A model generated the notes under the pieces. It was not told where the DNA came from. It saw only the letters and a program-made list of their open reading frames with translations, and made no database searches. Positions 37,851 to 46,682 of a DNA stretch of 49,914 nt are shown here, piece by piece (the first letter of the stretch is position 1; every line of letters begins with the position of its first letter). This DNA comes from Methanosphaera cuniculi (GTDB lineage: Archaea; Methanobacteriota; Methanobacteria; Methanobacteriales; Methanobacteriaceae): assembly GCF_003149675.1 (NCBI RefSeq), contig NZ_LWMS01000002.1, positions 1-49,914 of the forward strand, given 5' to 3'. The position numbers were made by a program, and so were the translations under genes.

Positions 37851-38318
37851 TTATTCTAATGTGTATCCAAATAGTTTTGGTATTGGACGTCCTTCATTGA
37901 TTGCTTTAGCACACCTGTATGTATCATAACATGTGTAAATATACCATATAACTAGTAGTGTTGCAAAGATGAATGCAGAGATACTTCTCATTATTATAAA
38001 GAATCTCATTAATCCTGTACATAATACACCAATTATTACTTCTACTAAGTATCTTTTGGATAATCCAAGATATAAGTTTCCTGCTCCAACGAGGACTATT
38101 ATAAATCCTCCAAGTATAGATATTAATGTTGCAAGTGCTACATTTTTATGTGGACGCATTGTATTGTTATTATTAGGGTTATTATCATAATTATTATAAT
38201 TATCATTATTGCAACTGTTACAATTATTGTTATTAACCATTTGAAGTTGTGCTCCACATGTTATACATCGTATTGCATTATCATCATTTTCTGTTCTGCA
38301 ATATGGACATGTTTTCAT
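37851..38318 (-). CDS. Zinc-ribbon and TM2-like membrane protein, paralogue 2
   Basis: The 155-residue protein has the ribbon CPYCRTEN..CITCGAQL (residues 4-25), an unusual Asn-rich linker (about residues 29-55, with extra cysteines in CNSC), then the TM2-like domain with GAGNLYLGLSKRYLVEVI and VIWYIYTCYDTYRCAKAINEGRPIPKLFG. The Asn-rich linker is coded by AAT/AAC runs and may vary in length between strains. It lies 25 bases after paralogue 3, so the two are probably co-transcribed. It is closed by a C-rich T8 element. Confidence 0.82.
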   Translation of the reverse strand: MKTCPYCRTENDDNAIRCITCGAQLQMVNNNNCNSCNNDNYNNYDNNPNNNNTMRPHKNVALATLISILGGFIIVLVGAGNLYLGLSKRYLVEVIIGVLCTGLMRFFIIMRSISAFIFATLLVIWYIYTCYDTYRCAKAINEGRPIPKLFGYTLE

Positions 38319-38343
38319 TTAATTTAAACCTCCTATGTTTTTT

Positions 38344-38712
38344 TTATTGTATGTTAGTTCCAAGAAGTTTTGGTAATGGTTTATCTTCATTTATAGCTTC
38401 AGCACATTTATATGTGTCATAACATGTATAAATGTACCATATTACTAGTAGTAAGTTAAAAATTTCACTTACATATCCACCAAGTAGTGTTAAACCATAA
38501 GATACTAAACCTATTATTATTTCAATAGCTGCTCTTTTAAATTGATTTAAGTATAATTGTCCTGCTCCACAGAGTGTAAAAAATCCCAGGACTATTGAAA
38601 TTCCCAGAGCATAGTACTTATTTTTTGGACTTTCTATTATTAGTTTTGTACCGCATTTTTTGCATTGTGTTACATTTTCTTTGTTTTCTGTTTGGCATTT
38701 TGGACATTTCAT
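38344..38712 (-). CDS. Zinc-ribbon and TM2-like membrane protein, paralogue 3
   Basis: With the start at ATG 38712 the protein has 122 residues and begins MKCPKCQTEN..CKKCGTKL, like its neighbours. GGGAGAT on the minus strand lies at a good distance. An in-frame ATG at 38733 would add seven residues and overlap that site, so it is rejected. The membrane domain carries GAGQLYLNQFKRAAIEII and VIWYIYTCYDTYKCAEAINEDKPLPKLLG. It is the shortest copy because the linker is nearly absent. It is followed 25 bases later by paralogue 2. Confidence 0.82.
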   Translation of the reverse strand: MKCPKCQTENKENVTQCKKCGTKLIIESPKNKYYALGISIVLGFFTLCGAGQLYLNQFKRAAIEIIIGLVSYGLTLLGGYVSEIFNLLLVIWYIYTCYDTYKCAEAINEDKPLPKLLGTNIQ

Positions 38713-38896
38713 TTTTCTTTGAAAATCTCCCATATTTAATTTAATTAATAGTTTATTATTAGAAAATTATAAATTTATTGTATATTATTTTAATAAAATT
38801 GATTTTTTTTTACATGAAAAAAGATGTAGTTATATGTTTTTTATAGAATTATTTATATTAAGAGTTTAAAGTAAAAAAAATATTTTAAATAATAAT

Positions 38897-38920
38897 AAAA
38901 AAAAGTAATAGAAGGTTGAA
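38897..38920 (-). terminator. C-rich plus T8 3'-end element after TM2-like paralogue 4
   Basis: The minus strand reads TTCAACCTTCTATTAC followed by eight T, about 30 bases after the stop. Confidence 0.5.
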
Positions 38921-38949
38921 AATTATAAAAACTTTTATAAATTCTCATT

Positions 38950-39369
38950 TTATTGTATGTCACGACCAAATAATAGTGGTATTGATCGTCCTGTAGTAAG
39001 TGCATCAGCACATTTATATGTATCATAAGTTGTGTAGATAAGCCATATTAATGGTAAAATATAAAGTATCATTCCAATAGTCATACTTATGAAAAATACA
39101 ACATAATATGATATAAGATTTAATACAATTGATATTCCACATTCAACTCCAAATCTTTTATAAAATCCAAGATATAATTGTCCTACACCATCAAATATAA
39201 AGAAAAATCCTATGACAGCTGAGAGTATTGTTGCAAAGTATTTACTTTTAAATTTAATTTCTCTATATTCTTGATGATTTTGAGACTTAGATGCTGGAAG
39301 TATTGCATTACATACATTACATCGTTCTGAATTATCGTTATTTTCTGCACCACATTCGGGACATTTCAT
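38950..39369 (-). CDS. Zinc-ribbon and TM2-like membrane protein, paralogue 4
   Basis: The 139-residue protein is the first of the tandem set in reading direction. Its ribbon is CPECGAEN..CNVCNAIL (residues 3-24), in which the second knuckle reads CNVCN rather than CxxCG. The membrane domain has GVGQLYLGFYKRFGVECGI, a helix YYVVFFISMTIGMILYILPL and the closing LIWLIYTTYDTYKCADALTTGRSIPLLFG. It has its own 3' element and a 216-base gap before paralogue 3, so it may be a separate transcript. Confidence 0.82.
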   Translation of the reverse strand: MKCPECGAENNDNSERCNVCNAILPASKSQNHQEYREIKFKSKYFATILSAVIGFFFIFDGVGQLYLGFYKRFGVECGISIVLNLISYYVVFFISMTIGMILYILPLIWLIYTTYDTYKCADALTTGRSIPLLFGRDIQ

Positions 39370-39489
39370 TAATTTTCGCCTCTTATTAATAATTAATTAT
39401 ATAATAATATGTTGATTTTAGTATAAAATTAGTTAGTATAAATAAAAGTTAGTTTTTTAGGGTGGGTGTGTATAATTTTTAAATTTAAT

Positions 39490-39503
39490 AAAAAAAAGGA
39501 GTT
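39490..39503 (-). terminator. CTCC plus T8 3'-end element
   Basis: The minus strand reads AACTCC followed by eight T. It lies about 95 bases after the stop of the gene at 39598-39912. Confidence 0.4.
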
Positions 39504-39597
39504 ATTTTTTTTTAGATTTAGTAAAATTTATCTTCTTTTTTTTTAATATTATATTTTCTTAATTTTTTCAGATTTTTTTTTTGATTGGTTATATTAT

Positions 39598-39912
39598 TTA
39601 TAAGAAGCATAATAATATGATTATAATTATAATAATTATTATTGCAGCTATTATCACATAACTTGTGCTTTCATCAATTTTTTGATTTTCAATATCTGTT
39701 TTTACTTGTTTATTTTTAGCTTCCTCTTTTTTAATATCAGCTTTAATATCTTCTTCTTTTTTTTGGAAGTCAGACTTTATATGATCTTTCGTATCTTTTA
39801 AGTCATCTTTAATTTTTGTTGATGTATTGGTAGTTTTATCATCATTTCCTATTATTTCATTTTCATCACGTAGTTTTTGTGTAAATGAACGTTTATCATC
39901 TGACATTGTCAT
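39598..39912 (-). CDS. Charged, probably tail-anchored small protein
   Basis: The 104-residue protein is highly charged (Lys/Asp/Glu-rich) for its first 80 residues, with a heptad-like helical pattern (KIKDDLKDTKDHIKSDFQKK). It ends in a single hydrophobic helix, YVIIAAIIIIIIIIILLCFL, at the C-terminus. That layout fits a tail-anchored membrane protein with a cytosolic coiled coil. A TGGAG site lies five bases before ATG 39912; a second in-frame ATG at 39906 is possible. It is read in the same direction as the four ribbon-TM2 genes, about 230 bases upstream of them. No family was recognised. Confidence 0.6.
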   Translation of the reverse strand: MTMSDDKRSFTQKLRDENEIIGNDDKTTNTSTKIKDDLKDTKDHIKSDFQKKEEDIKADIKKEEAKNKQVKTDIENQKIDESTSYVIIAAIIIIIIIIILLCFL

Positions 39913-40623
39913 TTCAACTCCATATTAATCTTTTTTTTGTTTTATTTTTATTTCATAAGAAAATGTATTTTTTATTTTTTCTACATTATTTGTTTAAAAA
40001 ATAAAATGGGAGTTATTTTTTTTATATTGGTGAATGTAAATGTAGCTAGGTTTAATTTAAATATGGATAAAAAAGAGGGGAGAATATAATATTTTACCTC
40101 TTATTTATTAATTGTTTTTTTTTAATTCATTTTTTTTGTATTATTATTTTTTTTCTGCATTTATGTATTTTTTAGTTTAAACTATTTTTTTTTCAATGAG
40201 TATTTTTATTTAATTAAATTATTTTTTTCCCTTTTTTTTTGTTATTATAATGATCCCACTATATTTTTTTTCATTATAGTTCTTATAAAATACGTTTTCA
40301 TATCTTTTTTTTGAATGTAATTTATATTATACAATTTTAACTATTTAACTATATTATATATTCTATTTTAAAATTCATGTTTTCTTTAATAAAAAATTTA
40401 TAAAAAAAGAATAGTTTTAATAGAAACTTTTAAAGTTAATTGTATAATATTAAAGTTTACTTATATTTACATAATATTTTAATAATATCTTTTTAGTAAA
40501 AAAAAGATAATGTTTTTACAATAGCTTTAAAAATAAATAATTATTTTCTAAATCAGATCTATTTTTATAAAAAAAATATAATTTCATCTAAAAAAAATAA
40601 ACTAAAGGAGCTTTAATTAAACA
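39913..40623. other. Gene-free AT-rich region
   Basis: About 710 bases of T-rich then A-rich sequence, with no frame, RNA gene or GC-rich island that I can support. It separates divergently read gene groups. Confidence 0.45.
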
Positions 40624-41379
40624 ATGAACATGAAATGGAATGCAAAAAAATACACAGATAAATTTAACATAATAACAAAATATGGAGAAGACATGCTAGA
40701 TTTAATAGATATAAAAAATGATCATATGAGCTGTATAGATCTAGGATGTGGAGATGGAAAACTCACACAAAAACTAGAAAATATGGGACTTAAAACCATA
40801 GGAATTGATGAATCAGAAGATCAAATAAAACAAGCATGTAAACTACATCCAAATTTAACATTTAAACAAGATAATGCAGTGACATTTAAAGTAAATCCTG
40901 TTGATGTAATATTTTCAAGTGCAGTTTTCCACTGGATAAATCAAGATAAACAACAAGAAATGATACAAAATATATATAATAACCTAAAAGATGATGGACA
41001 ATTCATATTTGAACTAGGAGGCTCAGATAATACAAGACAAATACATGAAGCACTACACATTTCATTTAAAAAATATAATCTCACATATGAAAATCCATTC
41101 TATTTTCCAAGTGTATCAGAATATACACAAATACTTGAAAATGCAGGATTTAAAGTAAGATATCTAATAAATTTTAAAAGACCAACATTATTTGAAGGTG
41201 AAGATGGAATGAAACAATGGCTTGAAATGTTTTTAAGTATACCATTTAAAAACATACCAGAAGATATAAAAGATAAAATCATACAAAACACTGTAGAAAT
41301 ACTAAAACCACAACAATATAATGAAGGTAACTGGTATCTTGACTATGAAAGACTAAGAATAAAAGCCATAAAAGAATAA
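40624..41379 (+). CDS. Class I SAM-dependent methyltransferase
   Basis: The 251-residue protein has the Rossmann motif I CIDLGCGDGKLTQKL (about residues 38-52), motif II with GIDESEDQI (about 61-69), NAVTFKV and the post-motif VDVIFSSAVFHWI (about 91-106). It resembles the trans-aconitate methyltransferase/UbiE-like small-molecule enzymes; FHWI is typical of the former. The C-terminal part (about 150-250) is helical, as in that group. The substrate is unknown. An AAGGAG site precedes the start. It is followed 138 bases later by the DUF2971-like gene on the same strand. Confidence 0.85.
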   Translation: MNMKWNAKKYTDKFNIITKYGEDMLDLIDIKNDHMSCIDLGCGDGKLTQKLENMGLKTIGIDESEDQIKQACKLHPNLTFKQDNAVTFKVNPVDVIFSSAVFHWINQDKQQEMIQNIYNNLKDDGQFIFELGGSDNTRQIHEALHISFKKYNLTYENPFYFPSVSEYTQILENAGFKVRYLINFKRPTLFEGEDGMKQWLEMFLSIPFKNIPEDIKDKIIQNTVEILKPQQYNEGNWYLDYERLRIKAIKE

Positions 41380-41517
41380 AATTTAAGAATAAAAAATAAT
41401 AATTCAAACATAACATAACTAATAACATAAAAACGCGAAAAAAAATATAAAAAAAATAATAATTTAATTATAATAAACTAAAAAAATCAATCAAATAAAT
41501 GGGAGATAGAGAAAAAA

Positions 41518-42732
41518 ATGATACTAAATGATGAAAACAGTGAATGGAAAGTACAATATTTCAAAACCTATGCAACACAATCAGATAATGAAGAAGCACT
41601 AAAAAGTGAAGAAAACATAAAATTTGAACACTTCCCACCAGCACTAGGACAATACTACTCTGATGATATATCAATGGAAGATTTTGAAAAAATATGTGAT
41701 GGAAAATTACATCTAATTAAATCCAAAAAATGTGAATACTACCCATCAATCATCGATATAAACTATGAAAAAACAATCAAAACACAACTAAACATGCTAA
41801 TGCAAGAACAAATGAAAAAACTACATGAAGAAGACCCAGAATTTCTAACAGATGATGAAAAAGATGAAATTAACAAAGCAGAATTTCCATTCATAAAACT
41901 CATGACACTTGTATATACAAAAGATACAAAAGACATGACAGAGGATGAACAAAACGAATGGAAAGCATACATGAATCAATTCATCACACAACAAATAGTA
42001 TTTGGTGTAGTAAATATGTACTTTACAATGAAACTATACCAAGATAACATATATAAAACAGTATTTGAAACACCATACAACCAAGAAGAAGTATGGGATA
42101 AATACACAAAAAATCAGAGTGGAATCTGTGTAACATATGACTTTAAAGAAGTATCAACTCAAATGCTACAACGTGTACAAAACTTATACCCAGTATTATA
42201 TGTACCACACGTAGTAAAAAGTGATGAACTTGACTTTAAAGTATACAACCTCTTTTGTGCATCAATGTTTAAAGTAGATGATGAAGTTACCAAGTATGAT
42301 AAATCATGGGCATACCTCTTTGCACACAAATATACAAACACAGAATACATGATGCTAGATTCACTACTTGAACCATTATATGCACAAGTAATGACAGATG
42401 ATAAAATTCAGGAAATACTATCTGAAAACTACCTAGAAATAACAGATGGAGAACTAAACTATAATCATAAAAAACTAATAGAAGATCTATCAACATTCCT
42501 AGATTCTGATAAATTCCATGAAAAAATTGATGAAAAACTAACAGAAGTATATAACATAACACCAAATCAATTTGATGTAGACTTCATGAAACCAGAAGCT
42601 GTATATCTCGGCTTAAACTACCCTGATGATAAAGTTGATGAAATTAAAAAAATATGTCAAGATAAACAAATTCGTATCTTTAAAATCAAAAAAGATGATG
42701 AAAAAGGACTATTTAAAGCAATACTACACTAA
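41518..42732 (+). CDS. DUF2971-like protein
   Basis: This 404-residue acidic soluble protein has an N-terminal half of charged helices with no match I recognise. The second half shows the spaced motifs of the DUF2971 family: SGICVTYDFKEV (about residues 200-211), YPVLYVPHVV (about 222-231), KSWAYLFAHKY (about 263-273, where the family usually has a tryptophan and glutamates) and PEAVYLGLNYPDDKVDEI then IRIFKIKKDDEKGLF near the end. DUF2971 has no established activity. The start ATG follows GGGAGATAG. It sits between a methyltransferase and DNA ligase and 44 bases before the latter, so co-transcription with ligase is likely. Confidence 0.65.
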   Translation: MILNDENSEWKVQYFKTYATQSDNEEALKSEENIKFEHFPPALGQYYSDDISMEDFEKICDGKLHLIKSKKCEYYPSIIDINYEKTIKTQLNMLMQEQMKKLHEEDPEFLTDDEKDEINKAEFPFIKLMTLVYTKDTKDMTEDEQNEWKAYMNQFITQQIVFGVVNMYFTMKLYQDNIYKTVFETPYNQEEVWDKYTKNQSGICVTYDFKEVSTQMLQRVQNLYPVLYVPHVVKSDELDFKVYNLFCASMFKVDDEVTKYDKSWAYLFAHKYTNTEYMMLDSLLEPLYAQVMTDDKIQEILSENYLEITDGELNYNHKKLIEDLSTFLDSDKFHEKIDEKLTEVYNITPNQFDVDFMKPEAVYLGLNYPDDKVDEIKKICQDKQIRIFKIKKDDEKGLFKAILH

Positions 42733-42776
42733 AAATAATAAAATAAACACACAATTAAGAAGGGGAATATAAATTT

Positions 42777-44453
42777 ATGACACTACAATACCAGAAACTT
42801 GTAGAAGTATATGAAAAAATAGGATCAACAGCGAGTCGTCTTCAAAAACAAGACATAATCGCAGAATTCCTAAGTGAAATACAACAAACAGACCCAGAAG
42901 CAACATATGATGTAACACTACTTCTACAAGGAAAAATATTCCCACCATGGAGTGAAAAAGAAATAGGAATTTCAACACAACTCATAATCAAAGCACTATC
43001 TAAACTATCAGGAACAAATACTAAGAAACTTGAAGATAAACTAGCACAAATAGGAGATCTAGGTGAGCTAACAGAAGATGTAGTAGCAAACAACAAACAA
43101 CAAACATTCTTCCAAATACCACTTAGTGTACGAAAAGTAATAACCACACTACAACGAACTGAGGAATTTACAGGAAGCAAATCACAAAATAAAAAATTAA
43201 ATCAAATCATAGAATTATATACATCAGCCTCCTCACTTGAAGCTAAATACATAACACGAACAATAACAGAAAGACTTAGAATAGGAGTAGGTGAAGGAAC
43301 ATTAGTTGATGCAATAGCACAAGCATACAATATAAACAAAGAAGTAATAGATAGAGCATACATGTTATCAAATGACTTAGGAGAAGTAGCAAGACGTGCA
43401 ATGCAATCAGAAGAACTTGTAAAAGAACTTACCATAACACCAGGAAAACCAATAAAACCTATGCTAGCACAACTAAGTCCTGGAATTAAAGATAGTATAG
43501 AAGAACTAGGAAATGTAATAGCTGAAACCAAGTATGATGGAATAAGAATCCAAATACACCATACAAACAATGAAACCAAACTATTTACCAGACGTCTTGA
43601 AAATGTAACAGAAGCACTACCTGAAATAGTAGAATATATTGATATTGCAATGCCAGATGTAGATTATATTATAGAAGGTGAAATAATAGCAACACGTGAT
43701 GGTAAACCAATATCATTTCAACACATACTACAACGTGTAAAAAGAAAACATGACATAGATAAGATGCGAAATAAAGTTCCACTTAAACTTTTTACATTTG
43801 ACATATTATATTATGAAAAACCAATAGCAGAATTACCACTTATTGAACGTCGTGAACTACTTGAAGAAGTAATTACAACAACAGATCATGTTAACTTAAG
43901 TACAATGTGTGTGGTAAATCCTGAAACATACCAGGAAGCTGAAAAACTATTTGAATGGTCAATAGAAACAAATCATGAAGGAATCATGCTAAAGAATGCT
44001 GATAGTCCATATTCACCTGGTAAACGTGGAAAAAATATGCTAAAATATAAGCCTGTACGTGAAACACTAGATTGTGTAATAACAGGTGCAACCTATGGTA
44101 AAGGAAAACGAGCAAAGTTCTTCGGCTCATACCAACTATCATTATATGATCCAGAAACACAGACATATAAAACACTTGTACATGCAGCAACTGGAATGGA
44201 TGATGAAATGCTTGAATCACTCACAAAACGCATGGAAAAACTCGTAATACAACAAGATGAATTAAATGTAAAAATAAAACCAGAAGTAATACTTGAAGTA
44301 GCATTTAGTGAAATTGTAGAAAGTAGTGAATATGAAACAGGATACTCACTAAGATTTCCAGCAATAAAATCAGTACGTGATGATTTACGTCTTGATGAAG
44401 TAGATACAACAGATAAACTAAAACAAATCATGCAAATAGCAACAAAAGAATAA
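42777..44453 (+). CDS. lig: ATP-dependent DNA ligase
   Basis: This enzyme seals nicks in replication and repair. The 558-residue protein has the archaeal three-domain layout: an N-terminal DNA-binding domain (about residues 1-210), the adenylation domain with motif I ETKYDGIRIQ (active Lys252), motif III FTRRLENVTEALPE, motif IV EGIMLKNADSPY and motif V LKYKPVRE. An OB domain follows, ending LRLDEVDTTDKLKQIMQIA. Length is normal. GAAGGGG precedes the ATG. No PCNA-binding box was seen at the C-terminus. A C-rich T8 element follows the stop. Confidence 0.96.
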   Translation: MTLQYQKLVEVYEKIGSTASRLQKQDIIAEFLSEIQQTDPEATYDVTLLLQGKIFPPWSEKEIGISTQLIIKALSKLSGTNTKKLEDKLAQIGDLGELTEDVVANNKQQTFFQIPLSVRKVITTLQRTEEFTGSKSQNKKLNQIIELYTSASSLEAKYITRTITERLRIGVGEGTLVDAIAQAYNINKEVIDRAYMLSNDLGEVARRAMQSEELVKELTITPGKPIKPMLAQLSPGIKDSIEELGNVIAETKYDGIRIQIHHTNNETKLFTRRLENVTEALPEIVEYIDIAMPDVDYIIEGEIIATRDGKPISFQHILQRVKRKHDIDKMRNKVPLKLFTFDILYYEKPIAELPLIERRELLEEVITTTDHVNLSTMCVVNPETYQEAEKLFEWSIETNHEGIMLKNADSPYSPGKRGKNMLKYKPVRETLDCVITGATYGKGKRAKFFGSYQLSLYDPETQTYKTLVHAATGMDDEMLESLTKRMEKLVIQQDELNVKIKPEVILEVAFSEIVESSEYETGYSLRFPAIKSVRDDLRLDEVDTTDKLKQIMQIATKE

Positions 44454-44467
44454 ACACCTTTACTTAT

Positions 44468-44498
44468 TAACCTCCATAACTTTTTCAACCTTTTTTTT
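44468..44498 (+). terminator. C-rich plus T8 3'-end element after lig
   Basis: TAACCTCCATAAC, a T5, CAACC and then exactly eight T, 14 bases after the ligase stop. ACCTCC matches the core of the anti-Shine-Dalgarno sequence. Confidence 0.6.
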
Positions 44499-44551
44499 GA
44501 TAAAAATAAATAAGTAATACAAAATAAAATAAATAGTATTAATAACTCATT

Positions 44552-44917
44552 ATGCAAGATCAGAAAATATTTAAAATAGCAACAATAACAACAATAATTG
44601 GAATAATAGGACTAATACTAACATCTGGTATGGTAATGCCAAATGAACTTAAAATAAAACAAATAGATAACTCACACATAGATGAACAAGTACAAATAAC
44701 AGGACACATAATATCAATCACAAAAACAAAAACAAAAACAACAATACTAAAAATAGCAGATAATACATCAACAATAAATGTAGTAATATTCAATGATGCT
44801 AACATTAAAAACCTAAATCAAAATACAAAAGTAACAATAACAGGCAAAGTAGCACAATATAAAGGACAACCTGAAATAATCCTAGAAGATATGACAAATA
44901 TCAAGATAAACTCATAA
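44552..44917 (+). CDS. Membrane-anchored OB-fold protein
   Basis: The 121-residue protein has one N-terminal membrane helix (about residues 8-28, IATITTIIGIIGLILTSGMVM) followed by a single OB-fold of the tRNA_anti type (about 40-118). Strands are visible in EQVQITGHIISITK, TTILKIADNTSTINVVIF and NTKVTITGKVAQYKGQPEIIL. The domain probably faces outward or is membrane-held, which suggests a nuclease accessory or a nucleic-acid or oligosaccharide binder; there is no direct evidence. No good ribosome binding site precedes the ATG, so the transcript may be leaderless. It converges with the acyl-CoA synthetase gene. Confidence 0.72.
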   Translation: MQDQKIFKIATITTIIGIIGLILTSGMVMPNELKIKQIDNSHIDEQVQITGHIISITKTKTKTTILKIADNTSTINVVIFNDANIKNLNQNTKVTITGKVAQYKGQPEIILEDMTNIKINS

Positions 44918-44946
44918 AAAAATTATATAAAATAAAAAACTAATTC

Positions 44947-44967
44947 TAAAAGAAAGAGGGTGAAGAG
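44947..44967 (-). terminator. C-rich plus T-rich 3'-end element after the acyl-CoA synthetase gene
   Basis: The minus strand reads CTTCACCCTCTTTCTTTT, about 15 bases after the stop. The T tract is interrupted. Confidence 0.4.
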
Positions 44968-44980
44968 TAGGAATACTACT

Positions 44981-46678
44981 TTATTCATCTTTTTGTGATT
45001 CTTCTTGTATTTTTTTCTCATCATCTAATCTGATTTTTTTTCTCATTATTTTTCCACTGATAGTTTTTGGAAGTTCATCTACATATTCTATTGCTCTTGG
45101 ATATTTATATGGAGCTGTTACATTTTTTACATGATTTTGTATATCACGTGTTAGTTCATCTGATGGTGTGTATTCTTTATTTAGTACTATAGTTGCTTTT
45201 ACAATTTGTCTACGTACAGGATCTGGAATTCCTGTTACTGCACAATCAACTACTGCATCATGTGATAGTAGAGCACTTTCTACTTCAAATGGTCCTATTT
45301 TATATCCTGAACTTTTAATTACATCATCTATTCGTCCTTTATACCAGTAATATCCATCTTCATCAATCCATGCTAAATCTCCTGTATGATAGATTCCTTC
45401 ATTAATTGCTTCTTGTGTTTTAATTGGATTATTATAGTATCCTTTAAAGAGTCCTAGTGGATATCCATTAGATATATCTATTACAATTTCACCTTCTTCT
45501 CCAATATCAGCTTCTTTTCCATCTTTGTTTATGATTTTTATGTTAAATAGTGGTGCTGGTTTTCCCATTGATCCAAGTTTAAGATCTATCCATGGGAAGT
45601 TTGCTATGGTTGCTACAGTTTCTGTTTGTCCAAATGATTCTCGTATTTCTAGTCCTGTTAAGTCTTTAAATTTATAGTATACTTCATCATTTAATGGTTC
45701 TCCTGCTGTTGTTACATGTTGTAATGATGAGTAATCTAACTCTTCTAGTCCTCCATCTTTGATGAATAAACGATACATTGTTGGTGGACAACATAGTGTT
45801 GTTATTTTATGTTTAAGTGCTCGAGATAGTACATCATATGGGTGGAAACGATCATAGTTGTATATGTATATTCCTGATCCACAAATCCATGATCCATATA
45901 TTTCACCCCATAATGCTTTTCCCCATCCTGTATCTGCTATTGTATAATGAAGTCCATCTTCTACTACTTGATGCCAGTAGTTTGATGTTACAATGTGTGC
46001 TAGTGGATAGCCGAAGCTGTGTTTTATCATTTTTGGTTGTCCTGTTGATCCTGATGAGAAGAAGAGTACTGATATATCATCTACACTATCATCATCATAT
46101 ACAGGTCTTGTGAAGTCTTCAGATGCTTTTTCAACTTCACTTCTTAAATCATACCATCCTTCTTTTTTTGTGTTTCCTGCTGTTATTTTGTTAAGTTTTA
46201 TGGAATCTAGTTGTTCTTCTACTTCATCATATCGTTCTGGTACTCCTTCATCTCGTATTGTAATTACTGTGTTAATTTTAGCATGTTCTATTCTGTATTT
46301 GATATCTTCATGTTTTAGCATGTGTGTTGCTGGTATTGCTATTGCTTTAATTTTATGTAATGCTACAATTGAATACCAAAAGTCATACTGACTTTTTAGT
46401 GCTAGTAGTACTCGGTCTCCTTTTTTAATTCCTAGTGATGTGAAGAAGTTTGCTGCTTTATCACTTAATCTTTTCATATCAGCAAATGTAAATGTTTTTT
46501 CTTCGTTTTCATCACACCATTTGAGTGCTATTTTATCCGGATCTATTTTTGCATATTCATCTACTATGTCATATGCAAAGTTGAAGTTTTCTGGAACTTC
46601 TATTTCTAGGTTTTCATAGAAGTCTTCATATGAGTCAAATTCTTTTTGATTTACGTATTTATCTATTAATGTTGTCAT
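44981..46678 (-). CDS. AMP-forming acyl-CoA synthetase (medium/branched-chain type)
   Basis: The enzyme activates a carboxylic acid to its CoA ester through an acyl-adenylate. The 565-residue protein has the P-loop-like motif FFSSGSTGQPKMIKHS (about residues 210-225), GWGKALWGEIYG (about 252-263), the adenylate motif ESFGQTETV (about 339-347), the hinge YHTGDLAWIDEDGYYWYKGRIDDVIKSSGYKIGP and the catalytic C-terminal lysine in TISGKIMRKKI. It resembles the acyl-CoA synthetases of methanogens acting on medium or branched acids more than true acetyl-CoA synthetase, which is longer. It could nonetheless supply acetyl-CoA in an acetate-dependent methanogen. It starts four bases after the XRE-cupin gene. 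Confidence 0.9.
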   Translation of the reverse strand: MTTLIDKYVNQKEFDSYEDFYENLEIEVPENFNFAYDIVDEYAKIDPDKIALKWCDENEEKTFTFADMKRLSDKAANFFTSLGIKKGDRVLLALKSQYDFWYSIVALHKIKAIAIPATHMLKHEDIKYRIEHAKINTVITIRDEGVPERYDEVEEQLDSIKLNKITAGNTKKEGWYDLRSEVEKASEDFTRPVYDDDSVDDISVLFFSSGSTGQPKMIKHSFGYPLAHIVTSNYWHQVVEDGLHYTIADTGWGKALWGEIYGSWICGSGIYIYNYDRFHPYDVLSRALKHKITTLCCPPTMYRLFIKDGGLEELDYSSLQHVTTAGEPLNDEVYYKFKDLTGLEIRESFGQTETVATIANFPWIDLKLGSMGKPAPLFNIKIINKDGKEADIGEEGEIVIDISNGYPLGLFKGYYNNPIKTQEAINEGIYHTGDLAWIDEDGYYWYKGRIDDVIKSSGYKIGPFEVESALLSHDAVVDCAVTGIPDPVRRQIVKATIVLNKEYTPSDELTRDIQNHVKNVTAPYKYPRAIEYVDELPKTISGKIMRKKIRLDDEKKIQEESQKDE

Positions 46679-46682
46679 TTAT

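Noticed and set aside
38164-38232. AAT/ATT run in the paralogue-2 linker as a separate microsatellite feature
   Set aside because: It codes in frame for the Asn-rich linker and is better described within that gene.
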